Shown in pieces: positions 47,391-59,796 of a stretch of DNA of 64,000 nt. A model generated the notes under the pieces. That model was not told where the DNA came from. It searched no databases and was given only the letters and a program-made list of their open reading frames with translations. The translations under genes and the position numbers were made by a program. This stretch comes from Bathymodiolus brooksi. Its lineage: Eukaryota > Mollusca > Bivalvia > Mytilida > Modiolidae. The stretch is from NCBI GenBank assembly GCA_963680875.1, contig OY804578.1, positions 103,197,689 to 103,261,688 on the forward strand. Reading direction: 5' to 3'. How positions within the stretch are numbered: the stretch's first letter is position 1; each line of letters starts with the position of its first letter.

Positions 47391-49383
47391 ATGATACAAG
47401 ACGATAACAAAAAAGCTGAATTGTTTAATGACTATTTTTGCAAACAAGCTGACCTTAATGATTCTGTAACTTCTGTGCCTGATATTACTGATATATTGAT
47501 CAATGGTCTTGAACAAATTACTATTACAGAAAACGAAGTGGACGATATATTGAAGATACTTGATACATCTAAAGCTATTGGGCCTGACCTGTTAAACCCT
47601 ACGCTCCTTAAAGAAGCAGCATCTATGCTTAAATATCCCTTATGTATACGGTTTAATTTATCATTAATACTTTCTACCTTTCCATCAGAATGGAAATATG
47701 CTAATGTGACCCCGGTTTTTAAAAAAGATTGTCCCAGTAATTTGAAAATCTACAGACCAATTTCCCTCATTAGTATACTTGCCAAGGTAATGGAGCGATT
47801 AGTCTATAAACATATTTATAACTATTTGATTGACAATATCTTAATTACTACCCATCAATCTGGTTTTACTCCTGGAGATTCTGCCGTTAATCAACTCCTG
47901 TACATCACAAATGAATTTGGTAGAGCGTTGGATGAAGGTAAGGAAGTGAGAGTTGTCTTTTGCGATATAAGTAAAGCATTTGACCGAGTTTGGCATAAGG
48001 GATTACTTCGTAAGCTTGAATCAATAGGGATTAGAGGATCGTTATTATCTTGGGTGAAAAAACTACTTGTCTGAAAGAAAACAAATTGTCGTAATTAATA
48101 ATTCAACTTCTAGTTGGCGTGACATAAATGCTGGTGTACCCCAGGGATGGATTTTAGGCCCTCTTTTGTTCATTGTTTTCATAAATGACATACTGACCGA
48201 TATTAATTCGATTATACAATTATTTGCCGATGACACTAGTCTGTACTTAATTGTAGACGACCCACAAGAAACAGCACACACACTCAATGATGACCTAGTG
48301 AAATTGCATGCATGGTCTACAAAGTGGCTGGTAAATTTTAATCCACAGAAAAATGAAACCATGACTATCTCTCGAAAATTAAATAAACCCCATCAACCTA
48401 ACCTTATTATGAATAATACTATCATTAGTACTGTTACTGGACATAAACACCTTGGACTACAACTTTCTGACGATGGTAATTGGAATAGACATATTGACAT
48501 GATAACTAAAAATGCATTCAGACGTGTTAACATTTTAAGGAAATTCAAATTTATACTGGATCGGAAAACTCTAGAAACAATTAATATTACTTTTATAAGA
48601 CCATTACTAGAATATGCGGATGTTGTTTGGGATATCAAGACTCAAATACTAATTAACAAACTAGAAAATGTTCAGGTTGAGGCTGTTAGAATCGTGACTG
48701 GGGGTACCAGACTTGTATCCTTAAGTAATCTATATATTGAAACCGGGTGGGAAAAATTGAAAAATAGAAGGGAAAGGCATAGAACGATTCAATTTTATAA
48801 GATGTCAAATAATCTAACTCCTCAATATTTTAGTAATTTAATTCCGCAAATTTACGGCATCATCCATGACCACAATACTCGTCATACCTCACGTATTCCT
48901 CCAGTACGCACTCGAACATCGCTCTACGCAAACTATTTCATACCCTCCAGTGTACAACTATGGAACCAACAGCCAGAAAATATTAAATCAAGCAGATCTG
49001 TTCAGATGATTAAATCAAATCTTCAACCCCAAAACAATACTAAACCCATTTATTATTATATTGGTACTCGACTGGGACAAATTTTACACGCTAGGTTGCG
49101 TATGCCATGCAGCTCTCTCAATCATCACTTATTTCGTAGAAAAAACATTGTAAATTCCCCATTCTGTCAATGTGGGGCAACAGAAACCACGGCCCATGTT
49201 CGGCTACATTGTCCCCGTCACAATGCAACAAGACCGAGATATATTCACACCATTATATTACCAATTAACTTAAATACGGATTTATTATTGTTTGGCTCTA
49301 CAGACTTAACGAATACCCTAAATACAGATATATTCTTAAACGTGCAGAAGTTCATCATAAGTAGTAAACGATTCACCTCTTAA
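47391..49383 (+). pseudogene. LINE-II copy A reverse transcriptase and C-terminus, one frameshift
   Basis: Motifs in order: IYRPISLISILAKVMERLV, QSGFTPGDSAVNQLL, VFCDISKAFDRVWHKGL (catalytic Asp), AGVPQGWILGPLLF (Trp where copy B keeps Ser) and IQLFADDTSLY (FADD intact). Two overlapping frames (to 48074 and from 48067) are caused by six A at 48057-48062, where copy B has five. The C-terminal ~250 residues end with FCQCGATETTAHVRLHC, a zinc-knuckle-like motif, then a TAA at 49381. The RT is otherwise well preserved. Confidence 0.85.
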
Positions 49384-49735
49384 CATTCACACAACTTAAA
49401 CATATAAAAAAAATATTTAAAAAAAAAGCACTTGCACCTTTGCTCTTCATTTGTTTGTTTCTTTTTATTTATTTTTCCTTACTAAAGCACACCAAATAAC
49501 ATTGACAACGACTGATTAACACTTGATTAATTCTCAATACACTTCTACCTTTCGATACTAATTAAACCTTGAACAACAGATAACAACAGGGATACGGATT
49601 AATATAAGTATAACCACTTGTTTCCGAATCCTATTGATTAATTTAAATGTTTATATAATTTATATGTGTATTATCATAATGTGTAATATTGAATTAATTA
49701 ATAAAATATGTCTATACTATTGACATACATTTAAA

Positions 49736-50119
49736 AACTTCATCTCTACATAGCAACAGCTGATGGTACACTGTATATATAAATTATTTAACTCATCCTA
49801 TCGGGATCAAGTTTGGTAGATCATTGTTACACTAACCCCTTCAATTATGTTTGGTGTATATTCAAAGATTAATTCATTGTTGTTTAGCATCAAGTGATCA
49901 GTATTTCAACAATATTCTGAGGAAAATAAGACTGTAAACAGTGGCACTAGGGTGGTGACCTAGGGAAAACAGAGGATATTGAATAGGATCAGACAATGTT
50001 GCCCTTCCATGGGTCACCAACGGCAACTACTAGCAAGTTATTGCCAATTTAGAGGTGGTACAAGAGGCGTGACCTTTACTAGAGACATTTTTCCTGAGGG
50101 TGATTAGCATATTTTATTC
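49736..50119. other. Spacer, no feature seen
   Basis: Unique-looking sequence after the LINE 3' end. Confidence 0.5.
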
Positions 50120-50336
50120 TTTTATTGATTAATTGATTTAGTTATTGTGTCTAACGCCACTTTCAGCAATATTTCAGCTATATCATGGCGACCAGTTTTA
50201 GTGGTGGAGGAAGCCGGAGTACCCGGTGAGAACCACCGACCGTGGGCAAGCAAATGGTAAACTTTATCACTTGCGGCTGTGAGTCGACTGCACCCTTTTT
50301 TAATTTACAAAGCGGGCGCCAACCCACGCCGTATTT
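50120..50336 (-). mobile_element. SINE S1, 5'-truncated
   Basis: Reverse copy: core tttcagctatatcatggcga, body gagaaccaccgaccgtgggc, ending within the tRNA-like head at ggcgccaacccacgccgta. The A-box part is missing, as in typical 5' truncation. Confidence 0.85.
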
Positions 50337-50847
50337 TATTCGTCTCGCACAAACAACAGACAACAGTAGGACAAACTGCGTCATATTTATATACACACGG
50401 TTTACCTCGGATGTTTTCGATATATGAACATTAATAAATACATCTTCAGTTGTTCGATATATACATGTACATACATGTGTCTTGCTTTAATTGGAAGCAC
50501 CTGCCATTAACCATCGTTATGAATGCACACTATGCCAATCTCCTTAGTTATGACGTTATGACGTCAAGATGACGTCAAAGATAAGCACACATAAAGGTGT
50601 TACAATAGTTCCTGAATGAATCCATAAGTGAACGCAATTCTAGTCCCGTTTAAACTTCTAACGAATCGCTATCACAGTCGTTTCCTACTTGTATATATAC
50701 CCATATACCATCGAAAATAAATGATTGCAAACCGATATTGAGGATTTTCTATTGGTATTATAAATATCGGAAGATTAATTAAAGAAATTAAATGCAGTAC
50801 ATATACAACATAGATACGTCGATATTTACATATTTTAATACATGATA
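50337..50847. other. Spacer, no feature seen
   Basis: Contains overlapping tgacgtt/tgacgtca words near 50551-50577 (several tgacgt in 30 bases), with no adjacent gene. Confidence 0.45.
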
Positions 50848-51065
50848 AAGTAAACCGAAGGGGCAATCGAGAATGGACAATCCAGTGACAATTGCAATAT
50901 TGGGCACTCAAGATACAGGACAAGGACAAACAAAGCAAAATGCAACACAATGCAGAAAACTACCAAGATGAGCAACACGAACCCACCAAAAACCAGGGGT
51001 AAACCCCGGTGCCCGCGAAGGGTATGCAGTTCCTGCTTCTTATAATGCATCCGTCGTGTTACTCA
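50848..51065 (-). repeat. Dispersed repeat R1 (minus)
   Basis: Reverse copy with gaggggcaatc-like 3' end, acaggacaaggacaaacaaa and gagcaacacgaacccaccaa, ending at the tgcagttcctgctt side. Confidence 0.65.
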
Positions 51066-51501
51066 TCGACGTTGGGTTCATATCTACTTGCTCTTTGTTT
51101 CCAAGATATTGCTGAATATAATCTTAGCAACCTACCCTCTGACAGCGCCACTTGCATTAAATGTAGATTGTTTCTCTTGCCTCACCTCTGTTGACAATAT
51201 ACTTTGGAACTCATCTGTGTCATTAGCTTCTTAACTATTAATAAAATGAACTGTAAAAAAACCACGTAATCAGAATATTTCATATGTCTTCTCTGAGAAT
51301 AGAAAAAGAAACATGCAAAATCAATACGTTTAACACACAGAGACACGACCGCTCAATCTCCTGGCTGTGGTTATCCAATATATGTTGCCTTATACTTATA
51401 TGTTTGTTTAGCTATATTGTCTAGGACAGAGTGAACCATTGATCGAAATGTATTCCAGTCGTCTTGTACATTTCTGTATAATTTAATTTGATGTGAATAC
51501 T
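51066..51501. other. Spacer, no feature seen
   Basis: No domain-bearing frame. Confidence 0.5.
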
Positions 51502-51581
51502 GCAACCTGATTGGCAGATCTGCCTAGAGCAACATTGGTAAGCAACCTGATTGGCTGATCTGCCTAGAGCAACATTGGTAA
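51502..51581 (+). repeat. 40-bp direct duplication, two copies
   Basis: gcaacctgattggcagatct followed by gcctagagcaacattggtaa, repeated at 51542 with one change. Confidence 0.9.
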
Positions 51582-51746
51582 TACTTGATAACCTGGGTTG
51601 GAATTGTGGCGTCGCCAACATATTCATTCACCAACGACAAATTCAAATAGTCTCATGACATAATCGAAATTAAGATCGAGGAATCAATACATTACAATGG
51701 TGAACCGTTTACATCTTTAGTTTTGTTAGAAGCTTCTTATATATAG

Positions 51747-52013
51747 CAGGGCCCATGTGGCTCAATGAGTTAAATAGTTAGATTACCTGACAACTCACAC
51801 AGGCCTATCACCAATACAGCGTGGGTTCGCGCCCGGCTTTGTAGATTACAAAAAAGGATGAACTCGACTAGCAGCCACAAGTTTACCAGTTGCTTGCCCA
51901 TGATCGGTGGTTCTCTCCGGGTATTCTGGCTTCTGCCACAACTAAAACCGGTCGCCATGATATAGCTGAAATATTGTTGAAAGTGGCGTTAAACACAATA
52001 AATCAAATCAAAT
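51747..52013 (+). mobile_element. SINE S1 with 11-bp target duplication
   Basis: Head gggcccatgtggctcaatga, core gccatgatatagctgaaata, tail (aaatc)n. Flanked by cttatatatag (51736-51746) and cttacatatag (52014-52024), one mismatch. Confidence 0.9.
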
Positions 52014-52199
52014 CTTACATATAGTTATTTGCCAGAGCAGGAGAGTGAGTAGTCATGTATATATGTGTTAGAGGTCACACATTAGAATTTTCGATAAGAT
52101 CTAACTGTTCGGATTGTGTGATATTTTTTTTGTCATTTAATAGCTAGGCCAAACAATGGCCTGTTTTTCTTTAAATGATTTCTCTTTCTGTACCTTTCT

Positions 52200-52335
52200 T
52201 ATTGCTCACTCCTTAGTTTTCTGTGTTATGTTTTAGGATAATTGTTTGTCCTTTTTCTTTCGGCCATTATGTTGTTCGTCCCACGTCAATTAACGGCATC
52301 TAATTACCCTTTTGATATCTTCAAACTTTTATTGT
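52200..52335 (+). repeat. Dispersed repeat R1 (plus), diverged
   Basis: Keeps cttagttttctgtgttatg, tttcggccattatgttgtt and aattacccttttgatatctt in the family order. Confidence 0.6.
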
Positions 52336-52920
52336 ACAGTATAACACTAATACAAGTCTTTTTTCTTAAAAGTTTTAAGAGATGTTTGTGAACTTTTAGT
52401 TAAGGATTGAAATAAAGCATGTTCAGAGTTTTTTGTATGTAAGTTTTAATAATACGATAATTATTTTTCACTACAAATATTAAGATCACCTAGGATAATT
52501 TGCTTACATATAAACATTAATGTACAAAGTTTGAACAAATATATCCAGAAAACTACATTGAATTGGTTTTGGTAAGAGAATATCCGCAAAGATTCCCATT
52601 CCTTCTACTTGAAGATGATAACCGAAACGTCTATATCACCCTTGCTGTAACCGCAGACACAATGGCTGTTTCTTGATATATCTTCACGAACACCATATTT
52701 CCGCATTAACACAGTCCTTTTAACAGTATCGGCAACTAAAAGAGCAATCCACCAGACCTCAAGAATCAATGTCACAATTCAATAAAGAAATTGCCGTTTC
52801 TGTAGGATAGGAAAACTTACAATACTTTTCTGACGAACTGATGATCGGTGGTATCCGTCATATTCGTCATTTGACTGCCTGCCGCCAAATAATAGAACTA
52901 TATTTGCACATACCATAAGC
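52336..52920. other. 3' flank of the GPCR gene
   Basis: No frame or repeat recognised. It would hold the 3' untranslated region of the minus-strand GPCR. Confidence 0.4.
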
Positions 52921-54143
52921 TTAAACACAAGTATAGTGTCCGCCTTTGCTTTCACACTTCGCTTTCCGACTTTTGACAGAACTCTTCAGAATGGACATTT
53001 CTGAGCTTTTTTTCTTTTTCTTACTTTCTCTCTTTTTGAAAAAGGTTTCACGGAAATGTCTTCTGAATTGCGATCCAGTGCAGAAGCATAGTATGCAATT
53101 TGTAGCATGATGAGTATACATTAGAAGTTCTGCAATAGTCCTGACAAGATTAATTGAAGAATAGTCTTCCGGTGAATGTTCTGTGCTATTCCACAATGTT
53201 CCAATGAACATCACAACATTTATTGGCAAAGCCATGACCAAGAACGAGACGGAAAGAGCCAGCAACATGACAGTCAACTTGACATTCTTCCTAATGGAAT
53301 TATTTCTCTGTTGAGATGAAAGCATTGCAATAGATGACTGTCTTCTATGTGAAGCAAGAATATGGTACAAAGAAATGGAATTCGTTATGCTGATGACAAC
53401 GAAAGGAGGAAACGAATACATGGCGGCATCAACCCAAGGCCATATATTACGTACAAAATGTTCATATTCCGGTAGAGGACCACATGCATGCAGGTCCGAA
53501 TGTTCCGTTGTATTATTCGATTGTAATTTCAGTGTCCACAGAAAGGGAGAGTTTATTAATCCAACTACAATCAGTATTCCTGTGATTAAGTGCTTGGTAC
53601 GTCTGTGGGTGCATATCCAGATTTTTTGAAGCGGTAGCTTTAGAACAACCAGTCGTTCTATTGTCACCATTATCAGTAACCACACACTCGCGTCGCTGCT
53701 AAGATATCAAATCAAAGCAAACATCTTGCAGCAAATATCTGACTGGTCTTCTATCTTTTTTCCAGACAAGTGTCTAATCCACACCTTAAGAGGTCCAATC
53801 AGAAGAACTATTATATCCATGGCAGCCAATGTATACAGGAAGTGATACGTCGAGAATCTATTGCAAAATTTTATTAAGACAATGAAGGCTAAAATATTTC
53901 CAAGAATCCCGATAACAAGTAGAAATAGCGGTATATACAATAGCATCTCATGAATGACGTACACGTAATTTTCGTCTGCACCAAATTCATGTCTTTTCAA
54001 TGTGAAAAAATCAAAAAGCATATGTATCGCTTGCTTATTTGCGGTCTCGCCCAACGTCTTATTAATAAAGTTTATGATCTCATCTTCATCTTTGTGAGAT
54101 TCAATATAATGCATGATAAGATTTGTGACATTGGAGGTTAAAT
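52921..54143 (-). pseudogene. Rhodopsin-family GPCR, neuropeptide type, one in-frame TGA
   Basis: A seven-helix receptor, probably for a neuropeptide. From ATG 54114: a short extracellular N-terminus with an NKT glycosylation site, TM1 (LFLLVIGILGNILAFIVLI, the GN motif), TM2 with LYTLAAMDIIVLLIG, ICCK (the TM3 disulphide Cys), then TGA at 53707-53709. The same frame continues YLSSDASVWLLIMVTIERLV (ER in place of DRY), TM4-TM6 (LSVSFLVMALPINVVMFIG) and TM7 as HATNCILCFCTGSQFRRHF, a form seen in FMRFamide- and TRH-type receptors. The C-tail is Lys-rich. Apart from the one TGA, about 390 codons are open. A strong acceptor (tttcttttcacag before 54143) continues the frame upstream through NVT, so another 5' exon is likely. 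Confidence 0.85.
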
Positions 54144-54221
54144 CTGTGAAAAGAAAAAAAAAATACTATAAGATTATCAATGACTACCAATTGCAATAAA
54201 TACAAAAATATAGTATGATTC
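54144..54221 (-). promoter_or_regulatory. Likely intron with strong splice acceptor
   Basis: Minus-strand polypyrimidine tract and cacag immediately before 54143; the coding frame of the GPCR stays open up to it. Confidence 0.5.
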
Positions 54222-54332
54222 AACAACCGGAAAACTGTGAAAACCGTAATGACCCTAACTTGGTACAGGCATTTCTAAAGAAATGGTGGGTTGAATCAGA
54301 TCTTAAAGCGCCAAACCTCCCCCTTTCATTAC
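54222..54332 (-). mobile_element. Penelope-like element 3' fragment (minus)
   Basis: Reverse of the segment around 60843-60953: aaatgcctgtaccaagttag, tcattacggttttcacagtt. It lies just upstream of the GPCR coding exon, within the presumed intron. Confidence 0.8.
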
Positions 54333-54993
54333 AGAAAATGACTGCAAACTTCGAACGAACAATACGAACTGTAGCTATAAGGCTGGGGATTTGATTTTTA
54401 TGTTAACAACAATTCATAGGTGTTAATGAAGACGTATACAAACTGTAAGTTAAGAAAACCAGAAATGCTAAATAATACCTGTAATTGTGATACAGTGAAC
54501 TAGAATTACGGAAGCCGTAGCAAACAAGCAAACAAAAAACGAAAAGATTACAACTTGTGCCAACAGTCCGAATATTTTAGTCTCACTTAACATATAACGT
54601 TTCTTAGCTTGACTGACAAAAGCCCATTTCTAAAAGTTTTTAGTTGATATTAACAATTAAGTCGTCACACTATTCAGCAATGGTCTGTTTTGGCTGTGCT
54701 TGACCTACAGCCAAGACCATTTAACAATTATTTTGAATATTAAATAGCATATACAAAGCAAGAAACCATTTGCATTGATAGCAAGGAGACGAAATGAAAT
54801 ATATGTTACTGTCTTGTTACAATTTGTTGTAACCAAAGATAAGTAATAGATCAATTACATTTAAAACACAGAAAGTAGCCTATATTGAAAATTAGAGGCT
54901 GGTTTTCCCTAAAGTTTACACAAGTCAATGAGTCAAAGGAACTTGTTTGAATTTTAACATCAATATAAGTCCGGTAATATTTTCGGGATGGTT
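54333..54993. other. Spacer, no gene seen
   Basis: May include 5' introns of the GPCR; no upstream coding exon was recognised. Confidence 0.4.
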
Positions 54994-55330
54994 TAATCAC
55001 ACGTCCTACAATATCTTAGGGAACATATTCGAACTTCGTAAATTCCCATACATACTACAGTACCTCGTATCCTACTTTCCATAATCACGTTAATATCCAT
55101 AATATTGATCACTGACTTTTACTTCTTTTCTATGCACACCCTTTTTAATTTGTTTTGCACAATTCTCACAAATCCTTCAATGGTGAATCTGACATTGGTG
55201 ACCTACTTATTGATTGAACTCCTAACCGATACTGCTCTCTCACGTTTTATTCGTGCTACATGTACCAACTGGTATAACATGATTCATAGGTACTGACGCG
55301 CTACAACACAGAGAGAGCATCGGTCGGTTC

Positions 55331-55531
55331 CGTAATGAAAGGGGGAGGTTTGGCGTTTTAAAATCTTATTCAACCCACCATTTCTTTAGAAATGCCTGTA
55401 CCAAGTCAGGGTCATTACGGTTTTCACAGTTTTCCGGTTGTTGACTGATTTTGTCTGTTTATATACTTATGAGTTTTGACTTTCCCTTTGTAACATTGCT
55501 CGGAGTTCGGTAATTTTGCTATTACCCTTAT
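55331..55531 (+). mobile_element. Short Penelope-like 3' fragment
   Basis: Matches about 60842-61042 and interrupts sequence that is continuous in copy A near 43400 (cggttctgttgtttaac there, cggttc then ttgtttaac here). A 200-base, strongly 5'-truncated copy. Confidence 0.88.
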
Positions 55532-56057
55532 TGTTTAACATGTACTGTTAAAAATAGTAAACGGGTCTAGTCTGTTTGGTGACTCTGGAAATAGGGAAAA
55601 CAATTCCTAAAAAATCAACGGGTTGTCAGATTATCTTTTAATTATATTTATATTAAGAACTGATTAATACATATTATAGGTGAATTTTTCAAAAAAAATC
55701 ATTAAAGAATAAAAACGTTTGCCATAGGACTTAATTGTAAAATTCTGTCATTTTGTCATGTAGCAAACATGGAAGTAAGTACTATTGAAATGAACAGCAA
55801 CATGTGGTCAGTATTGACAAACAGCAAGTCAGCTAATTTCATCATTAGCATGTTATATTAATTAGATGTTTACATACTGACCATACCAAATATGGACAAT
55901 ATTCAAATTAGATTTACACCTTTTCAGGTAAAAATCAATAATGATGATACATTATTACATAACTGATTGTGGAGCATTTAAAGTACATGCAAACTACCCA
56001 TTCCCTTTATGTGCATAGAGGTTAATAATAGAGAACACAATTACCTGAAAACGTTGT

Positions 56058-57396
56058 TTATTCTGACCAGTACATATCAGTAGTTTCACCCTCACTGTCA
56101 TGATCCCCCTCTGAATCAGTGTCACTATCACTGTCTAAATTTATAATAATTTTTGGAATTTCCTCTATAATGTGGTCAGATTTCCAATATTGTGGTTCTA
56201 TTTTGTTTTCAACATGATTACACAAGTTAGTCCACTTTTCTGGGGTTATGGATTTAAATCCTTTTATTATTAAGTCCTTTAAATCATTAGTTTTAAAAGT
56301 GTTATTTTCCCGTCCAACATAACCCTTGACCCCCCCCCCCCCCATACCATTTCGATAGGGTTAAATTCACAATGGTATGAGGGGAGGCACAAAACATCAT
56401 GACCTTTCCCACGTAAAAATTCATCTGTTTTATAAACTGGTTCGGGTTTCTTCAGTTTAATGATTTCATACAATTCAGTTTTTTTTCATTTTACCATCAA
56501 AAGGATTTTTTTTGTCTTTGAGCCACTTTTGCATTCCCCCCTTTCCTGTAGCTGATGTTGGTGCTTTGGTACCTTCCTTTATTACACTATGGTAAGACGC
56601 ATTGTCCATTACAACAAGACTTCTAGGTGGAAGTGCGGGAACTAACTGTTCTTCTACCCATTTATTAAATATAACAGAATTCATTTCGGAATGATAATCT
56701 CTTCCATCTGTGCTTAAAGTTTTAAAAACTAATTCACATCCAGGTAAAAAACCAGTTTTACATCCTGCATGTAAAATTACAAATCTTTGTCCTTTATTAT
56801 AGGGGAATTTTTCGGGCATCTGAAGGGTTAGGTGGTGTCCACTGATGGGATGCTGTATGGTGGGTATCAACCCAAGTTTCGTCCAAGTAAACAATGTTAT
56901 ATCCTTCATTTCTTTTTTGTTTAATTGTACGTAAAAAATGTATTCTTTTATTAACGAGGTCTTTTCTTTCAACAAGAGCCTTTTTATTTCCATTTATTTT
57001 TGCATATTTAAAACCAAGTTCATGCAAAGTTTTCCAAAGTTTATATTTTGACACTTTTAAAGAATGGGTTTTCTCCAAAGTGACACGCAATTTTCTAATT
57101 GAGACATATTCATTTTTCGAAAAAAATCCAACTACTACTCTTCTTATTAAGTCTTTATCAAAACTATCCAAAGAATCTTTGCATTTATTCACAGATTTTT
57201 CGTTAAGTTCCACAGGTTCTTCTTTCAATATCTTATTCAGAAATGAATGGCTAATGTCCAGAGCTTGTGCAGTTCTATCAATGACTTTTTTGCATGCATA
57301 AAATGGAGCTTTTCGTTTACTTTCGACCCCAAAATATTTGTAAATTTTCAAAATTAATTCCCTTTTTTCAGCAGAAGCTTTCACAGGCATTTGCAC
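56058..57396 (-). pseudogene. DDE transposase copy B, frameshifted
   Basis: Same protein as copy A with few residue changes; all three catalytic motifs are kept (YLDETWVDT, VVMDNASYHS, FNPIEMVW). Lesions: the shift near 56803, at the same place and base string as in copy A; an extra T in a T-run near 56480; and a C-run of 14 at 56331-56344 after the E motif. The C-terminal frame VKGYVGRENNTFK to DMYWSE is open from the C-run to the TAA at 56058 and gives the best view of the tail, ending in DSDSDTDSEGDHDSEGE. Confidence 0.85.
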
Positions 57397-57740
57397 TACT
57401 TATTTACAATGTACATAAACTTTATATAACATAATTTGAAGCAAGAAAATCATGAAAAAAATGTTTATCTAATTTGCATATAAGAAATTAACGTTGTATA
57501 TGATTTTCTTAATTTTTGGAAGAAAACAAGTATTAAACAAGAATATTATTTAATTTATATATTTATATAAATTATACTTTCACGAAATTAAAATTTATTT
57601 GATTTTGGTATCTAAAATTTGTTATAAATCAGCATGAGTGAATAACAAGAGACATGTCCATATAAGGGTCTCATGTGACCAGCAGTTATTAATTGTTTAC
57701 AAACAAATATAATTTGCTACTACACGGAACAGGGTAGCAA

Positions 57741-58274
57741 ATGATATATGCGTTCCACGGAAAATCCTACGAGGGTAATTATTATTTCAAAACTTCAGAT
57801 TCGTATCAAATTTTAAAATCTTGTTCTATTAATATTTCGGACTGTCTTAAATCTCCAGGTACTTGTGACTCTTCTCCATGCATTACTACTTGCAAAATAA
57901 AAACTGACAAAAATAATACTTGTAAAACATGCGGCATGCTAATAACTTCTCCTGAATTTACAAGTAATTTAACTGGAAAAACTTACTACACCAAATCGTT
58001 TGACCCTCTGGACTGTTCTACTAAAAATGTCATTTACGGCATAGAATGTACACTCTGTGGACTTTTGTATGTTGGTGAAACTCGTCAAACATTGCGAAGT
58101 AGAATGAACCAACATCGATATGATGCAAGAGATCCCAAATACAGGATTTTGTATAATCATTTCAATCAACCGGGTCATGACCGCTGTTTGACGATGAAAG
58201 TTCGAATCATCGAGAAGATTTATCATCATACAAACAGTCCAATACTTAGTACACCTTACCGTACCGATAGCTAG
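57741..58274 (+). pseudogene. PLE GIY-YIG endonuclease domain
   Basis: GIY-YIG domains nick target DNA for insertion. SSPCITTCK and CKTCGMLITSPEFTSNLTGK lead into NVIYGIECTLCGLLYVGETR, where YGI and YVG are the paired GIY-YIG strands with an intervening C-x2-C. QTLRSRMNQHR has the conserved Arg and a His, and NHFNQPGHD adds the other His, giving the CCHH pattern of PLE endonucleases. The frame ends at TAG 58272-58274 but the next codons continue the same frame, so the stop is a lesion and not the natural terminus. The first ATG may not be the original start. Confidence 0.85.
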
Positions 58275-59796
58275 TTGTTTTGGATTAAAGAGTTAGGTAC
58301 TGCAATGCCTTACGGTTGCAATGATAACATCAAAGGAGTGGGAAATTTGTCAAGTCCTGGATGCAACGAAATCAACGTGATGAGCCTTTTTTATACTATT
58401 CCAAGAACTAAACGTAGCCATGGTCATAAAAGAATTCAACATCCAAATGTTAAAAAGGCCTCTAAACCTAGAACGTTAAAAAATACTTTTAATGATTTAC
58501 TTTCTAATATACAGAAACCTCTTGGAATTCATCACATTCGTACAATCTTATTTTCACTACCTGTAAACTACCTCAAAGATCTTAGGGATTTTGGACTTGA
58601 CAAAGGAGGCGTAGATCCTTTTTCTCCTAAGTACAGATTGTCTAGTATTATATGTGACGTGGCGTCCTTTCGTCTTTTCAAACCAGTTCGATCTGAACCT
58701 CTTCATGATAACAACAGAAAATTCCTCCATATTCCGTTTGCTAACAAAGGAATCGATTCTATTAACATCAGCAACAGTCTTAATAGAAAAGAGGTCGTAA
58801 AAGAAATTCCACCATATTTTAAAAATCAATAAGTTCCCATTGTCTCCTATAGCTACACTAACAGCATTGGATGTAAAATTTTCAACTACAAAGAAGCATT
58901 GCAAGATATTAACATAAAAGAGTACCTTAAGAACCCTCTGATTTGTGACTACTCCCACTCTCCTTTTCAATACAACCCATCTGGACATGTAATCACTGGT
59001 GATCTGAATATCATTCAACATGAGAGTCTCCGAAAGGTGATTTCTCATGGTCCTAAATTCAGAGAACCTCAACACATCAATTGGAAACATAATTTCAAGA
59101 TAATTATGGATGCTGTTGAAGATTACGCCAGAAGGTGGATAAAGAGAGAAGTAGACCAAGATCTTGAGTTAGAGTCCTTGTCAGACTGGGTTAGAACAAT
59201 TAGGTCTCTAGTACAAGGTCGGATTAACAAACTCAAAAATTGTGTTAATAGTCGACCTAAGTCTATATTTAAAGACCAAGAAGCTGTTAAGTGTCTTTCC
59301 TCTCTTCATGACAAATATGTTATCGTTCCTGCGGACAAGGCTTCCAACAGTATCGTGTTTGTATGTAAATCATATTACTTCGAATGCCTAATCAAGGAAT
59401 TAGGCATAAATAACAACACCTCTAGTAATACCACATACAAACCTACTTCGTTCGACAAAGATGAAATCCTAGCTAACCACAGATCATTCATGACCTCTTT
59501 AAACATTCCCTTTGGTAAAGAGTCTGAGGATTTACCCTATTTATATTGGATACCTAAACTCCATAGGACACCATACAAAGAAAGGTACATAGCGGGATCA
59601 TCAACTTGTTCGACGAAAGAATGGTCTATTCACCTGTCAAAGATTCTGTCTGCAGTAAAAGAGGGACAACAGAAATATTGTGAAACTGTTTACTCGCGTA
59701 GTGGCATAAATCACATGTGGATTTTGAAAAACTCTAAAGATCTTTTGGATAACCTTAGATCAAGATCTTTCTCTCAGGTATCCTCCATCAAAACTT
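58275..59796 (+). pseudogene. PLE linker and N-terminal RT region
   Basis: In frame with the endonuclease: FWIKELGTAMPYGCNDNIKG and GNLSSPGCNEI, then a TAA at 58830-58832. The frame continues in phase (NPSGHVITGDLNI, KDQEAVKCLSSLHDKYVIVP with ADKASNSIVFVCK, YLYWIPKLHRTPYKERYIAG). The KYVIVPADKA and WIPKLHK-type strings are the N-terminal RT signatures of PLEs. A shift just after SSIKT (about 59795) moves to the next frame. Confidence 0.8.

Larger units (their letters stand above)
43073..49735. repeat. Composite copy A: LINE-II split by a DNA transposon
   Basis: Matches 54994-64000 from the word aatcacacgtc onward in the same order and orientation: ~380-base leader, DNA transposon (43453-45932), LINE (45935 on). 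Copy A lacks both Penelope-like insertions found in copy B. Either a segmental duplication, or a LINE that moved while carrying the transposon. Confidence 0.9.
45935..49735 (+). mobile_element. LINE-II copy A (CR1/jockey-like), with 5' leader at 43073-43450
   Basis: Removing the DNA transposon joins 43450 to 45935. The element encodes a hydrophobic N-terminal region, an AP-type endonuclease, a reverse transcriptase and a C-terminal Cys/His motif, then an AT-rich 3' region with aataaaatatg near 49700. Clade assignment is by general motif style only. Confidence 0.82.

Noticed and set aside
53707..53709. Selenocysteine in the GPCR
   Set aside because: No reason to expect Sec in a rhodopsin-family TM3 and no SECIS element was recognised; nonsense change preferred.
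55105..55296. A 63-codon ORF in the composite leader
   Set aside because: Hydrophobic but with no domain, and it does not stay open identically in copy A; probably leader sequence.
58272..58274. Selenocysteine recoding in the PLE, as reported for some clam Naiads
   Set aside because: The in-frame stops are TAG and TAA, not TGA, and the TGA near 59794 coincides with a frameshift.
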